A DNA stretch of 15,983 nt from Deltaproteobacteria bacterium (GTDB lineage: Bacteria; Desulfobacterota; Binatia; UBA9968). Positions 6,492 to 13,916 of the stretch are shown piece by piece. The translations under genes and the position numbers were made by a program. Location of the stretch: the NCBI GenBank assembly GCA_023250495.1, contig JAHFAP010000047.1, positions 1 through 15,983 on the forward strand, read 5' to 3'. Each line of letters starts with the position of its first letter. Positions within the stretch are counted from its first letter, which is position 1. The notes beneath the pieces are model-generated. The model was not told where the DNA came from and did no database searches. It saw nothing but the letters and a program-made list of their open reading frames with translations.

Positions 6492-7529
6492 CTATTCTCC
6501 TATCTGTAGAACGACCTTGCCGAATTGTTCACCGCGCTCGAGGCGCTGCTGCGCGGCCGCCGCCTCCTTGAGCGGAAAGAGCTGATCGATGATCGGCCGG
6601 ATCTGAGAGTTGCGCAAAAAACTCAGAACCTGACGGAACTCTTCCCGGCTTCCGAGAGTCGAGCCAAAGATACTCAGGTGGTTCCAGAAAATTCGGCGGA
6701 TATCCGTCTGAGGCGAAGCGCCCGCCGTTGCCCCGCAGGTCACGAGACGGCCCCCCTTGGCCAACGCGGCAAGACTCTTCACCCAACCCTCTCCTCCGAC
6801 GCAATCCACCACGACGTCAACGCCGCGCTTTCCGGTCAACGCCCGGGCCTCCTTGGCAAAGTCGCTCTTGCGATAATTTATGCCGTGGTCTGCGCCCCAG
6901 TTTTTGGCCATCTCGAGCTTCTCATCGCTGCTGGATGTAACGATCACGTGCGCGCCGATCTGCTTGGCCACCTGGAGCGCCGCAGTAGCCACGCCTCCGC
7001 CGATGCCCAGGACCAAGACCTGTTCGCCAGGTCGAAGATTGGCGTTGGTGATGAGCATCCTCCAGACCGTGATGAATACCAGGGGAAAGGCCGCGGCCTC
7101 CTCGAAAGAGAATCCCGGCGGGATGGGCAAGCAGTTCTGGCCTGGAAGCTTGACGTACTCGGCGTAAGTCCCCTTGAGCCTCTCTCCCAGCACGCGCAGC
7201 TGGATGCACATGAAATCCCTGTCCGTAAGACAGAACTCGCACGCGCCGCAGCCGCTCGCAGGATAAAGACAAACAGCATCGCCCTTTTTGACGTTGTTGA
7301 CCTGCGCGCCCACCTCGACTGCGATGCCGGCCCCATCCCCACCAAGAATGTGAGGCAGCTCGACTTCCATTCCGGTAATCCCCCGGCGGGTCCAGATATC
7401 GATGTGGTTCAGCGCCGCCGCCTTAAGCTCTACGATTACGTCTGTGGGCGAGGTCAGCTTCGGTGGCTCCGCATCCTCGTAGCGGAGCTTGTCAACGCCA
7501 CCGTGTTCATGAAATCGAACCGCCTTCAC
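6492..7529 (-). CDS. MDR-superfamily (zinc-type alcohol dehydrogenase / quinone reductase-like) oxidoreductase
   Basis: This is a medium-chain dehydrogenase/reductase that would use NAD(P)H on an unknown alcohol, aldehyde or quinone. It has an N-terminal GroES-like domain ('LKAAALNHIDIWTRRG', 'HILGGDGAGI') and a Rossmann domain with 'VLGIGGGVATAALQVAKQIGAHVI'-type binding residues near the middle. The structural zinc site is complete: four Cys spaced C-x2-C-x2-C-x7-C in 'SGCGACEFCLTDRDFMC'. The catalytic zinc ligands are not: the usual Cys and GHE positions read NH.D and GGD. The frame is open from an ATG at 7565, but a perfect GGAGGAG site sits just before the GTG at 7529, which also matches the family N-terminus (VKAVRF); I chose the GTG. 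That gives 345 residues. It lies between two repeat-filled gaps. Confidence 0.87.
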   Translation of the reverse strand: MKAVRFHEHGGVDKLRYEDAEPPKLTSPTDVIVELKAAALNHIDIWTRRGITGMEVELPHILGGDGAGIAVEVGAQVNNVKKGDAVCLYPASGCGACEFCLTDRDFMCIQLRVLGERLKGTYAEYVKLPGQNCLPIPPGFSFEEAAAFPLVFITVWRMLITNANLRPGEQVLVLGIGGGVATAALQVAKQIGAHVIVTSSSDEKLEMAKNWGADHGINYRKSDFAKEARALTGKRGVDVVVDCVGGEGWVKSLAALAKGGRLVTCGATAGASPQTDIRRIFWNHLSIFGSTLGSREEFRQVLSFLRNSQIRPIIDQLFPLKEAAAAQQRLERGEQFGKVVLQIGE

Positions 7530-7532
7530 TGA

Positions 7533-7539
7533 CTCCTCC
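7533..7539 (-). promoter_or_regulatory. Ribosome binding site fixing the GTG start at 7529
   Basis: GGAGGAG on the minus strand is separated by TCA from the GTG at 7529. It argues against the upstream ATG at 7565, which has no such site. Confidence 0.6.
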
Positions 7540-7555
7540 GGAAAAGATTCTTCTC

Positions 7556-7584
7556 TCGTTAGCAAGTTATGGAAAGAGAGTCAA
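7556..7584 (-). promoter_or_regulatory. Weak candidate promoter of the MDR gene
   Basis: TTGACT (7579-7584) is followed after 17 bases by TAACGA (7556-7561), a poor -10 box. It is listed because the same -35 word with the same spacing precedes other minus-strand genes in the window. Confidence 0.25.
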
Positions 7585-7592
7585 AGGGAAGA

Positions 7593-7692
7593 AGCTGTCA
7601 GCTTTCAGCCGTCAGCGCTCAGCAGAAGAGAACGCTGGCAGCTGGTTACTGAAAGCTGTCAGCTGATTGCTGACTGCTAATGGCTTTTAAGC
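7593..7692. repeat. Dispersed repeat, 'AGCTGA' family, copy 2, inverted pair
   Basis: About 100 bases are made of AGCTGTCAGC-like words. The outer arms AGCTGTCAGCTTTCAG (7593-7608) and CTGAAAGCTGTCAGCT (7649-7664) are inverted copies with one mismatch over 16 bases, so transcripts could fold into a long hairpin. It fills the gap between the iscA-type gene and the MDR gene. Confidence 0.7.
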
Positions 7693-7693
7693 T

Positions 7694-8065
7694 TTAGGCT
7701 GAGAACGACGTGCCGCAGCCGCAGGTGCTCTTCACATTGGGGTTGTTGAACTTGAAGCCGGATTCCTGGAGCCCGCTTACATAGTCGATGACAGTCCCCG
7801 TAAAATATTTGGCGCTCGTTGAATCGAGATAGACTTTGACGCCGTCCATCGTCAGGACTAAGTCGCCGGGTCGCTCCTGCTTCTCGAAGTCCAGTCCATA
7901 GGAAAAACCGGAGCAGCCGCCGCTCACTACGCCTACGCGCAGGCCGTAACCTTCCATATTCTCGCGCGCCAGAATGGTTTTCACCTGCTGGATCGCCTGG
8001 TCGGTCAGCTTCAATATCGGTTGATCTGCAATTTCTTGAGTGGCTTCTGCCGCTTCACTCGCCAT
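7694..8065 (-). CDS. A-type iron-sulfur cluster carrier (IscA/ErpA family)
   Basis: This 123-residue protein carries Fe-S clusters from the assembly scaffold to target enzymes in the cytoplasm. The three cluster-binding cysteines of the family are present: C51 in 'SGGCSGFSYGL', and C115 and C117 in 'STCGCGTSF' at the C-terminus. The HesB-like fold is also seen in 'LTDQAIQQVKTIL' and 'NPNVKSTCGCG'. A polar extension of about 17 residues precedes the core, slightly longer than in the enterobacterial proteins. The choice between IscA, ErpA and SufA cannot be made from the sequence alone, and no isc or suf genes are nearby, so I give no symbol. The ATG at 8065 is preceded by an AGAGG site. A promoter candidate lies about 30-60 bases upstream, after the ftsY stop codon. 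Confidence 0.93.
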   Translation of the reverse strand: MASEAAEATQEIADQPILKLTDQAIQQVKTILARENMEGYGLRVGVVSGGCSGFSYGLDFEKQERPGDLVLTMDGVKVYLDSTSAKYFTGTVIDYVSGLQESGFKFNNPNVKSTCGCGTSFSA

Positions 8066-8096
8066 CTGTGCGCCTCTTCTTTCTTAAGTCTCTTTC

Positions 8097-8125
8097 AAGC
8101 TAGACTCTCTACGTTGTGAAGTCAA
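8097..8125 (-). promoter_or_regulatory. Candidate promoter of the iscA-type gene
   Basis: TTGACT (8120-8125) and TAGCTT (8097-8102) are 17 bases apart, between ftsY and the iscA-type gene. The -10 box matches the consensus at only three positions. Confidence 0.35.
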
Positions 8126-8165
8126 GGGCGGGGAAAAAGGCGTTAAGTCGAATAGATGGTGTTCA

Positions 8166-9086
8166 CTATCCATTTTCAAACAGCGCCTGGACGAAAGTGG
8201 CTGGATCGAAAGGCTGAAGGTCATCGACGTCTTCCCCGACGCCGACGTACTGGACCGGTATTCCCAACTCCTCGTGGATGGCGACCACGACGCCGCCTTT
8301 GGCTGTTCCGTCTAACTTGGTGAGCACGATCCCGGTGACGTCCATGGATTCTTTGAACACTCGCGCTTGCTGCAAGCCGTTTTGTCCGGTGGTCGCGTCC
8401 AGGACCAGGAGCGTCTCATGCGGCGCGCCGGCCTGTTCCTTGGAGATGACTCTGCGGATCTTTTTCAGTTCCTCGATGAGGTGGACTTTGGTGTGAAGTC
8501 TACCGGCGGTGTCGATCAAGACCAAATCGGCGCCGCGCCTTTTGGCCGCATGCAGTCCATCGAAGACGACTGCGGACGGATCTGATCCAGCCTGATGTTT
8601 CACAACTTCAGCCCCGACTCTCTGTCCCCAGATTTCCAACTGCTCCACGGCGGCGGCGCGGAACGTATCCGCGGCCACCAGGAGAACTTTTCTTCTTTCT
8701 TGCCGGTATCTGGCTGCCATTTTTCCAATGGTCGTGGTTTTGCCGACGCCGTTCACGCCTAAGAACACAACGACCCAGGGAGTCTGAGAAAGGGGGGATA
8801 TCGCTGGGCTGCGCTGAACCTCTTTTAAAATGTGGACGATCTCTCTTTGCAAAAACGAAAAAAGTTCTTGCACGGTTTTTCCTCTGACGTACAGGTTTGC
8901 GGCGTCGGTCAGCCTCTGAGTCGCCTTTACGCCCACATCGGCAGACAAGAGAATTTCCTCCAGGTTCGCGAGGCTCTCCTCGTCCCAACTGCGTTCCTGA
9001 AAGAGGCCTTCCAGCCGCTGCACCCAGCCCTCACGGGTTTTGGTCAGGCCGTTCTTGAGCCGTTGAAAGAAAGAACTCGCTTCCAT
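8166..9086 (-). CDS. ftsY: Signal recognition particle receptor FtsY
   Basis: FtsY is the membrane-associated SRP receptor GTPase that docks ribosomes making membrane proteins at the translocon. The NG domain is complete: a helical N domain ('FFQRLKNGLTKTREGW', 'LEEILLSADVG'), the P-loop 'GVNGVGKTTTIGKMA' at about 110-122, 'VAADTFRAAAVEQL', 'DTAGR' near 190, and 'TKLDGTAKGG' near 254. The acidic A domain found in some species is absent. The frame stays open to an ATG at 9221, but its extra 45 residues ('MLSPPVLSEAEGSK...') translate an intergenic repeat, and the family similarity begins at 'MEASSFFQRL'; so I start at 9086, giving 306 residues. The start has no clear Shine-Dalgarno site. smc lies upstream on the same strand, 228 bases away. 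Confidence 0.95.
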   Translation of the reverse strand: MEASSFFQRLKNGLTKTREGWVQRLEGLFQERSWDEESLANLEEILLSADVGVKATQRLTDAANLYVRGKTVQELFSFLQREIVHILKEVQRSPAISPLSQTPWVVVFLGVNGVGKTTTIGKMAARYRQERRKVLLVAADTFRAAAVEQLEIWGQRVGAEVVKHQAGSDPSAVVFDGLHAAKRRGADLVLIDTAGRLHTKVHLIEELKKIRRVISKEQAGAPHETLLVLDATTGQNGLQQARVFKESMDVTGIVLTKLDGTAKGGVVVAIHEELGIPVQYVGVGEDVDDLQPFDPATFVQALFENG

Positions 9087-9126
9087 GGCAGATGTTAAGG
9101 ACAAAAAGCCTTGTGTTTGCAGTTTA

Positions 9127-9150
9127 CTGTCAGCTGAGAGCTGAGTGCTT
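9127..9150. repeat. Dispersed repeat, 'AGCTGA' family, copy 3
   Basis: CTGTCAGCTGAGAGCTGAGTGC repeats the words of the copies at 6389 and 7593. It abuts the inverted-repeat element that begins at 9150. Confidence 0.5.
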
Positions 9151-9310
9151 AGCAGGTTGCTGAAAAAAGAATTTTCGTGCTTCGACCCTTCGGCTTCGCT
9201 CAGGACAGGCGGGCTCAGCACGAACGGAAAATCTTCAACGACTTTAACACCCGCCCCGTTCGCCCTGAGCTTGTCGAAGGGTGAACGGAGGATTTTTCAG
9301 CAGCCTGTTA
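9150..9310. mobile_element. MITE-like element with terminal inverted repeats
   Basis: The ends TAGCAGGTTGCTGAAAAA (9150-9167) and TTTTTCAGCAGCCTGTTA (9293-9310) are inverted copies matching at 16 of 18 positions. Inside are two oppositely oriented, partly palindromic blocks: one around CGACCCTTCGGCTTCGCTC (9182-9200) and one around CCTGAGCTTGTCGAAGGG (9264-9281). Both are of kinds that recur between genes in many GC-rich genomes. There is no coding region. The right end lies four bases from the smc stop codon. It may be a non-autonomous mobile element or a composite of older repeats. Confidence 0.5.
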
Positions 9311-9314
9311 GAGC

Positions 9315-12300
9315 TTAGGACATTCGGACCGAGACGAGCTTGGAGACTCCCGGCTCCTCCATGGTGATGCCATAGAGGACCTCGGCAGCCTGCATCGTCC
9401 TCTTGTTGTGCGTGATGAGGGTGAATTGCGAGAAGCTGCTCATCTCCTTGATCATCTCGTTAAAGCGGTCGAGATTGGCATCATCCAAGGGAGCGTCCAC
9501 TTCGTCGAGGAAGCAGAACGGGCTGGGCTTGGTCAAGAAGATCGCGAACAGCAGGCTCACCGCCGTCAGCGCCTTCTCTCCGCCCGAGAGGAGTGTGATG
9601 GATTGCAGCTTTTTTCCCGGCGGCTGCGCCACGATCTCGACCCCGGTCTCCAGGTAGTCGTGCTCGTCGGTCAAGACCAGGCGCGCCTTCCCGCCGTGGA
9701 ACAGGCGGGGAAAGATCTCTTCAAATTTCTGGTTGATCTCTTCGAAGCTTTCTTTGAAGCGGAGCCGGCAGACGCGATTGAGTTTGGCGATCGTCTGCTG
9801 AAGATCGGCTATAGATTTCTCCAGGTCCTGCTTCTGCTGGCTCAAAAACTGGTAGCGGCTGTTCAATTCCTCGAACTCACCGATGGCGGCGAGATTGACC
9901 TCTCCCATACGATCCAGCCGCTGCCGCAGCTCGTCTATTTCTGCTTTCAGCTCCTCCCCGGAAATTTCCCTGTCCAGCCCTTGCGCTGCCGCCTCCTTCA
10001 GATCGAGATCGTGTTTTTCCCGGATGCCGTCAAACAGGTGCTGCAGGCTGAGCCTCTTTTCCGAGAGGGCGATCTGGAGGTGGTTTTTCTCCTCCTGGCA
10101 GCCCTGTCCCAGGGGACGCAGCTCTTTGATCGTCTCTTCGATTTCCGCTAGCGCGCGGGAGATCTCCCGGTACTTTTGCCGCACTTTTTCCAATCCCGCT
10201 TCCAGTCCCGCCAGACCATTTTTTCCTTCCTCCAGCGATCTCTCCGCCGAGCGGATCTCCCCACCCAACCGATCTCGTTTGCGGTAGAGCTCGGCGAGAT
10301 CGGACTCAGCCGTTTGGATCTGCTGGGATAGCTCCTGCCGGAGTCTCAGGCGATCTTCAAGGTTAAGATGGGCATGCTCTTTCTTTTCGCTCAGCGTCGC
10401 GCCGCGTATCCGGGATTCGGTCGTCTCAGTCTCGAGCCGCTCCAGGGCCGCCTCCAGCCGGGAAAGGGCCTCCTGCTTCTCTTCCAGCGCCTTTTCCCTT
10501 TCCGTCCTCTCGTTGACCCGGCTCTCGATATCCCGTTGACAGGTGTTCATCTCATCCTGGAGCCGCCCCACAGTGGCGGACAGATGGGCTTGCTCCTGAG
10601 CGAGAGTTTGGCGAGTTTCCTCTAAGCGCTTGACCTCTTGTTCCGCTTCAAGAAGCTCGTGCTCCACGCGGACCCGTTCCAGCTCGAGGCGGTGACCCTC
10701 TTCGATCAAGCTCGAGCGGCTCGCCTCGGCCTGCATTATCCGGGCCTTGAGCTCACCGGCCTCTTTTTCCTCGCTCCGTAGCTTCGCCCGGAGTTCTGAT
10801 ATGAGCGCCTCCAGCTCTTTCATCTGGCGCCTCTGCGACAGCAGGCTGCCTTCCAGGCTGTCGAGACTGCCGCCCGTCACGACCCCCATAGGATCTATAA
10901 CCTCGCCCTCCGGCGTTACGAGAGTGCAGCTAAAGCCGTTCCGATTCCACAGGCTGAGGCCCGATTTCAAGTCCTGCACCATGACCACGTTTGCCAGCAG
11001 GTATTCGGCGATCTCCTTAAACTCCTCTTTCACCGAAACGATTTCCAGCATCGGCGCGAGGACCTCCGGTTCGGTCACGGGCAGGGGCCTACGCTCCCGG
11101 CGAGAGAGCTCGCGCGGGATAAAGCTGCCGCGGCCTGAGGACTCGCGCTTCAAATACTCGATCGCCTCGACTCCCTCTTCGTGGCTCCGAACGATGATAT
11201 ACTGAACGCGATCTCCCAAGACCGCCGTCAGCGCCTTCTCGTAGGCCTCCGGCGCTTCGATCACCTCGGCCACGAGCCCGTAAATCCCGTCGAAGGCGGA
11301 CTCTCTCTGCCGCTTGAGCATGATGCTGCGGACGCCTTCCTGGTATCCTTCGTAGTTTTTCTGCAAGGCCTCCAGCGAAGCGAGCCGGGAGCTGGTCTCC
11401 TGCAGCCTCGCCTTGAGGAGCCCCATTCTTTTTTCCTGCTCGTCCCTCACTGCGCTCCAGGACTGGAGAGATTCCGTCGCCTCTTGGTTTTTGCGCGCTA
11501 CCTCTCTCGCGCGCTCCAGCGAGTTCTCCTGGGCCGCCTTCCTTTCCCGCTTTTTTTCCAGCCACGATTCCAACGCGGCGGCGGCGGTAGACTCTTCGCT
11601 CAGGTTTCGCGCCAGTTCTCCCTCAACCCCTCTGCGCTCTTTGTCCTTGGCGAGCAGGTCGTTCCTCAAGTGCGCGGTCTGGTTCGCCAGGTCGATGAGC
11701 AGGGACTTCTCCTGCTCCAGCGCCGACTGAAGATTGCGAATCTGAAGCTTGAAGTTGTCCAACTCGGTTTCTTTATCTCGTAGGTAGGCCTCCTCGAAGA
11801 GCGAGAGCTGAACGAAGTGTTCCTGGGCCTTCTGCAGCTCCTCGATCTCGCTCGCCAGGAGGTGGAGCTTCTGCCGCATCTCCAAAAGTTGCGCAGCCGC
11901 TCTTCGCTCGGCCTCTTCCAGCCCGGCGCGGTCCTTTTTCAGGAACTCGATCCTCTGCTCATCTCCCTGAATTTGGACCTTGCATTGATAGACCGTTTCC
12001 TGCTCAAGCGAGATGGCCCTTTCCGTCTCCAAAAGTGAGAGCCGCACGGATTCTGCCTCGGATTCTTTGGCGCGAAGCGAGACCGAGAGCTGAATGAAGC
12101 GGTCTTCCACCGTCCTCAACGTCGCTTCATGGCTGGAGATCTCCTGCTCAAGCTCGCTCCGTTGCCGGTTGGCCCAGGCGATCTCTTTTTCTCTCAGCTC
12201 CTGTTTCAGGGCCCGGTATCGCTCCGCCTTTTTTGCTTGCAGCTCCATGCTGCGGATCTGCCGCTCAATCTCGCGCACGATGTCGCTGACGCGCAGTAGG

Positions 12301-12869
12301 TTCTGCTGCGTCCGTTCGAGCTTGCGCTCAGCGATGAGCTTACGGCCCTTGTACTTGCTGGTTCCCGCCGCCTCCTCGATGAGCATGCGCCGCTCCTCGG
12401 GCTTGGCATTTACCATTTCATCGACGCGCCCCTGCTCCACGATCGAGTAGGCCTTGTTGCCCACTCCGGTTCCGAGGAAAAGCTCGATGATGTCTTTGAG
12501 CCGGCACGTGACCTTGTTGAGCGCGTATTCGGACTCTCCCGAGCGGAAAAGTCTCCGCGTGATCTGGATCTCGCTAAAGCCGTTGTACTCGGCTGGACCT
12601 CTCCCGTCCTCGTTGTCCAAGATCAGCGAGACTTCAGCCATTCCCGTCGGCGCCAGGCTCTCGCTGCCGTTGAAGATCACGTCTTCCATCATGTGGCCGC
12701 GTAGATGGCGAGCGCTCTGCTCGCCCATCACCCACCGAAGCGCGTCGACGATATTGGACTTGCCGCAGCCGTTGGGGCCAACGACAGAGGTAACGCCGGG
12801 CAGGAATTGCAGGACTGTCCTCTGCGCGAAGGACTTAAAGCCTACCATTTCAAGGCTTTTAAGGCGCAT
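9315..12869 (-). CDS. smc: Chromosome segregation ATPase SMC
   Basis: SMC forms the long-armed condensin dimer that, with ScpA and ScpB, compacts and segregates the chromosome. The 1184-residue length is standard. The N-terminal head has the Walker A motif 'GPNGCGKSN' at 31-39 followed by 'VDALRWVMGEQSARHLRG'. Two long coiled-coil arms rich in Glu, Arg, Lys and Leu run over about residues 165-500 and 690-1030. Between them is the hinge, about 515-680, with 'GLVAEVIEAPEAYEKAL' and the Gly-rich 'GVVTGGSLD'. The C-terminal head has the ABC signature 'LLSGGEKALTAVSLLFA' near 1093 and Walker B 'FCFLDEVDAPLDDANLDRF' near 1117. No gap or frameshift is seen. A promoter with a perfect TTGACA lies 60-90 bases upstream. 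ftsY follows on the same strand, beyond an inverted-repeat element. Confidence 0.97.
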   Translation of the reverse strand: MRLKSLEMVGFKSFAQRTVLQFLPGVTSVVGPNGCGKSNIVDALRWVMGEQSARHLRGHMMEDVIFNGSESLAPTGMAEVSLILDNEDGRGPAEYNGFSEIQITRRLFRSGESEYALNKVTCRLKDIIELFLGTGVGNKAYSIVEQGRVDEMVNAKPEERRMLIEEAAGTSKYKGRKLIAERKLERTQQNLLRVSDIVREIERQIRSMELQAKKAERYRALKQELREKEIAWANRQRSELEQEISSHEATLRTVEDRFIQLSVSLRAKESEAESVRLSLLETERAISLEQETVYQCKVQIQGDEQRIEFLKKDRAGLEEAERRAAAQLLEMRQKLHLLASEIEELQKAQEHFVQLSLFEEAYLRDKETELDNFKLQIRNLQSALEQEKSLLIDLANQTAHLRNDLLAKDKERRGVEGELARNLSEESTAAAALESWLEKKRERKAAQENSLERAREVARKNQEATESLQSWSAVRDEQEKRMGLLKARLQETSSRLASLEALQKNYEGYQEGVRSIMLKRQRESAFDGIYGLVAEVIEAPEAYEKALTAVLGDRVQYIIVRSHEEGVEAIEYLKRESSGRGSFIPRELSRRERRPLPVTEPEVLAPMLEIVSVKEEFKEIAEYLLANVVMVQDLKSGLSLWNRNGFSCTLVTPEGEVIDPMGVVTGGSLDSLEGSLLSQRRQMKELEALISELRAKLRSEEKEAGELKARIMQAEASRSSLIEEGHRLELERVRVEHELLEAEQEVKRLEETRQTLAQEQAHLSATVGRLQDEMNTCQRDIESRVNERTEREKALEEKQEALSRLEAALERLETETTESRIRGATLSEKKEHAHLNLEDRLRLRQELSQQIQTAESDLAELYRKRDRLGGEIRSAERSLEEGKNGLAGLEAGLEKVRQKYREISRALAEIEETIKELRPLGQGCQEEKNHLQIALSEKRLSLQHLFDGIREKHDLDLKEAAAQGLDREISGEELKAEIDELRQRLDRMGEVNLAAIGEFEELNSRYQFLSQQKQDLEKSIADLQQTIAKLNRVCRLRFKESFEEINQKFEEIFPRLFHGGKARLVLTDEHDYLETGVEIVAQPPGKKLQSITLLSGGEKALTAVSLLFAIFLTKPSPFCFLDEVDAPLDDANLDRFNEMIKEMSSFSQFTLITHNKRTMQAAEVLYGITMEEPGVSKLVSVRMS

Positions 12870-12928
12870 CTCTAATTCCCGTGAGGGAGGAGCCGGAGAA
12901 AATCGATGTTGACTGTCACCAAATAGAT

Positions 12929-12957
12929 ACTATTTCACAAGCATGAAGGGGTGTCAA
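12929..12957 (-). promoter_or_regulatory. Promoter of smc
   Basis: A consensus TTGACA (12952-12957) is followed after 17 bases by AATAGT (12929-12934; TAGTAT overlaps it at 19 bases). It lies in a distinctly AT-rich patch of the gap before smc and would give a leader of about 50 bases. Confidence 0.5.
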
Positions 12958-13067
12958 GATTTAATTACAATATAAGGGGTATAGCAGACTCGACACCACA
13001 ACATATTGCGCGAAGGCCCTGTCATGCAGGAGAAGGGAGACTGCGGACGGGGGACAGAAGAGCCGGG

Positions 13068-13697
13068 CTACTCCAGGAGCTCGGTATTCCAGTAAGAGAC
13101 ATCCACCGCATTCAGGAAGGGCCCCCACTCCCGATAACGCGCGAGGTTAAAGGTCTCCTGCATAAACGGAGTCCATTTAGGCTTATACGGCCTGCGCAAC
13201 AGGCTTATCCCGACCTCATGGGGAGTCTTGCCCCCTTTGTGCCGGTTGCACTCCTGGCACGAGCAGACGACGTTCTCCCATGTCGAGGTTCCCCCGCGGG
13301 AACGCGGGATGACATGGTCCAGGTTGAGCTCGTAGCGGGGGAGTTTCCTCCCACAGTACTGGCAGGTGCATTTGTCGCGGGCATAAATGTTGTAGCGGCT
13401 GAACCGCACCTGACGTTTGGGCACCCGGTCGTAGCCGACCAGAAGAATCACTCTCGGGACTCGAATCACGCGGTTGACCAAGCCGACGGATTCATCACGC
13501 ATAGAGACCGAGAGGTGGCTCCAGCTCTCGAAATCGAAGGTTTGATACTGTTCGTTCACCGCCCGGGCGATTCCCTGGTACAAAAGGGTAAAGGCGCGCC
13601 GGACCGAGGTCACGTGGATCGGCAGATAAGAGCGATTGAGAATCAGGACCTTGGTGTAGAGGATCGAATAGGTGGGGATCGACATAGTATGGTCCAT
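13068..13697 (-). CDS. HNH endonuclease family protein
   Basis: This 209-residue protein carries an HNH nuclease domain with a zinc-binding frame: C112-x2-C115 and C147-x2-C150 flank 'LDHVIPRSRGGTSTWENVV', which holds D127-H128 and N142. N151 and K154 complete the usual ending 'CNxxK'. The N-terminal part, about 100 residues ('TKVLILNRSYLPIHVTSVRRAFTLLYQGIARAV'), is the conserved extension of a widespread, mostly solitary chromosomal HNH family with no known substrate. Nothing suggests a homing intron or phage context: neighbours are smc and the RNase G gene. Two starts are possible, ATG at 13697 and ATG at 13685, neither with a good ribosome binding site. A good promoter lies 35-65 bases upstream. 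Nuclease activity is expected but its role, perhaps repair or restriction, is unknown. Confidence 0.9.
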   Translation of the reverse strand: MDHTMSIPTYSILYTKVLILNRSYLPIHVTSVRRAFTLLYQGIARAVNEQYQTFDFESWSHLSVSMRDESVGLVNRVIRVPRVILLVGYDRVPKRQVRFSRYNIYARDKCTCQYCGRKLPRYELNLDHVIPRSRGGTSTWENVVCSCQECNRHKGGKTPHEVGISLLRRPYKPKWTPFMQETFNLARYREWGPFLNAVDVSYWNTELLE

Positions 13698-13731
13698 AGC
13701 AGCCCCGGTGTCCGAATGATAGATTCTTTTA

Positions 13732-13760
13732 AAGATATCGGCCTAGGGACGCAAAGTCAA
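13732..13760 (-). promoter_or_regulatory. Promoter of the HNH endonuclease gene
   Basis: TTGACT (13755-13760) and TATCTT (13732-13737) are separated by 17 bases on the minus strand. Transcription would start near 13725. It is back to back with the RNase G promoter, with 31 bases between the two -35 boxes. Confidence 0.5.
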
Positions 13761-13791
13761 CAGAGCGTAGATTCAACAGGCTTCTCATTGC

Positions 13792-13820
13792 TTGATATTC
13801 CGGCTGGTTTAGACTATAAA
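13792..13820 (+). promoter_or_regulatory. Promoter of the RNase G gene
   Basis: TTGATA (13792-13797) and TATAAA (13815-13820) are 17 bases apart; each box matches the sigma70 consensus at five of six positions. A start near 13827 gives a leader of about 90 bases. Confidence 0.65.
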
Positions 13821-13840
13821 CTAATAAAAGTTGCGCTCAT

Positions 13841-13866
13841 GGATCTCCAATGTTGAGGAGAGATCC
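13841..13866 (+). promoter_or_regulatory. Hairpin in the RNase G leader
   Basis: GGATCTC (13841-13847) pairs perfectly with GAGATCC (13860-13866) across a 12-base loop, 50 bases before the start codon. In enterobacteria the RNase E leader contains hairpins through which the enzyme controls its own mRNA; a similar role here is a guess. Confidence 0.4.
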
Positions 13867-13916
13867 CTCCATTCATCTCCCTCCTTACGGACGCGTTCCC
13901 AGCTAAAAGAGAGCTT

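Noticed and set aside
6525..7532. A 335-codon plus-strand frame opposite the MDR gene
   Set aside because: It is antisense to a gene with clear MDR motifs and a strong ribosome binding site.
6389..7692. The intergenic repeats as a possible CRISPR array
   Set aside because: Units are not of constant length, spacers are not regular and no cas gene is present; they are palindromic dispersed repeats.
12951..13856. A 301-codon plus-strand frame opposite the HNH gene
   Set aside because: It runs through the smc promoter and is antisense to a clear HNH nuclease gene; no protein pattern is visible in it.
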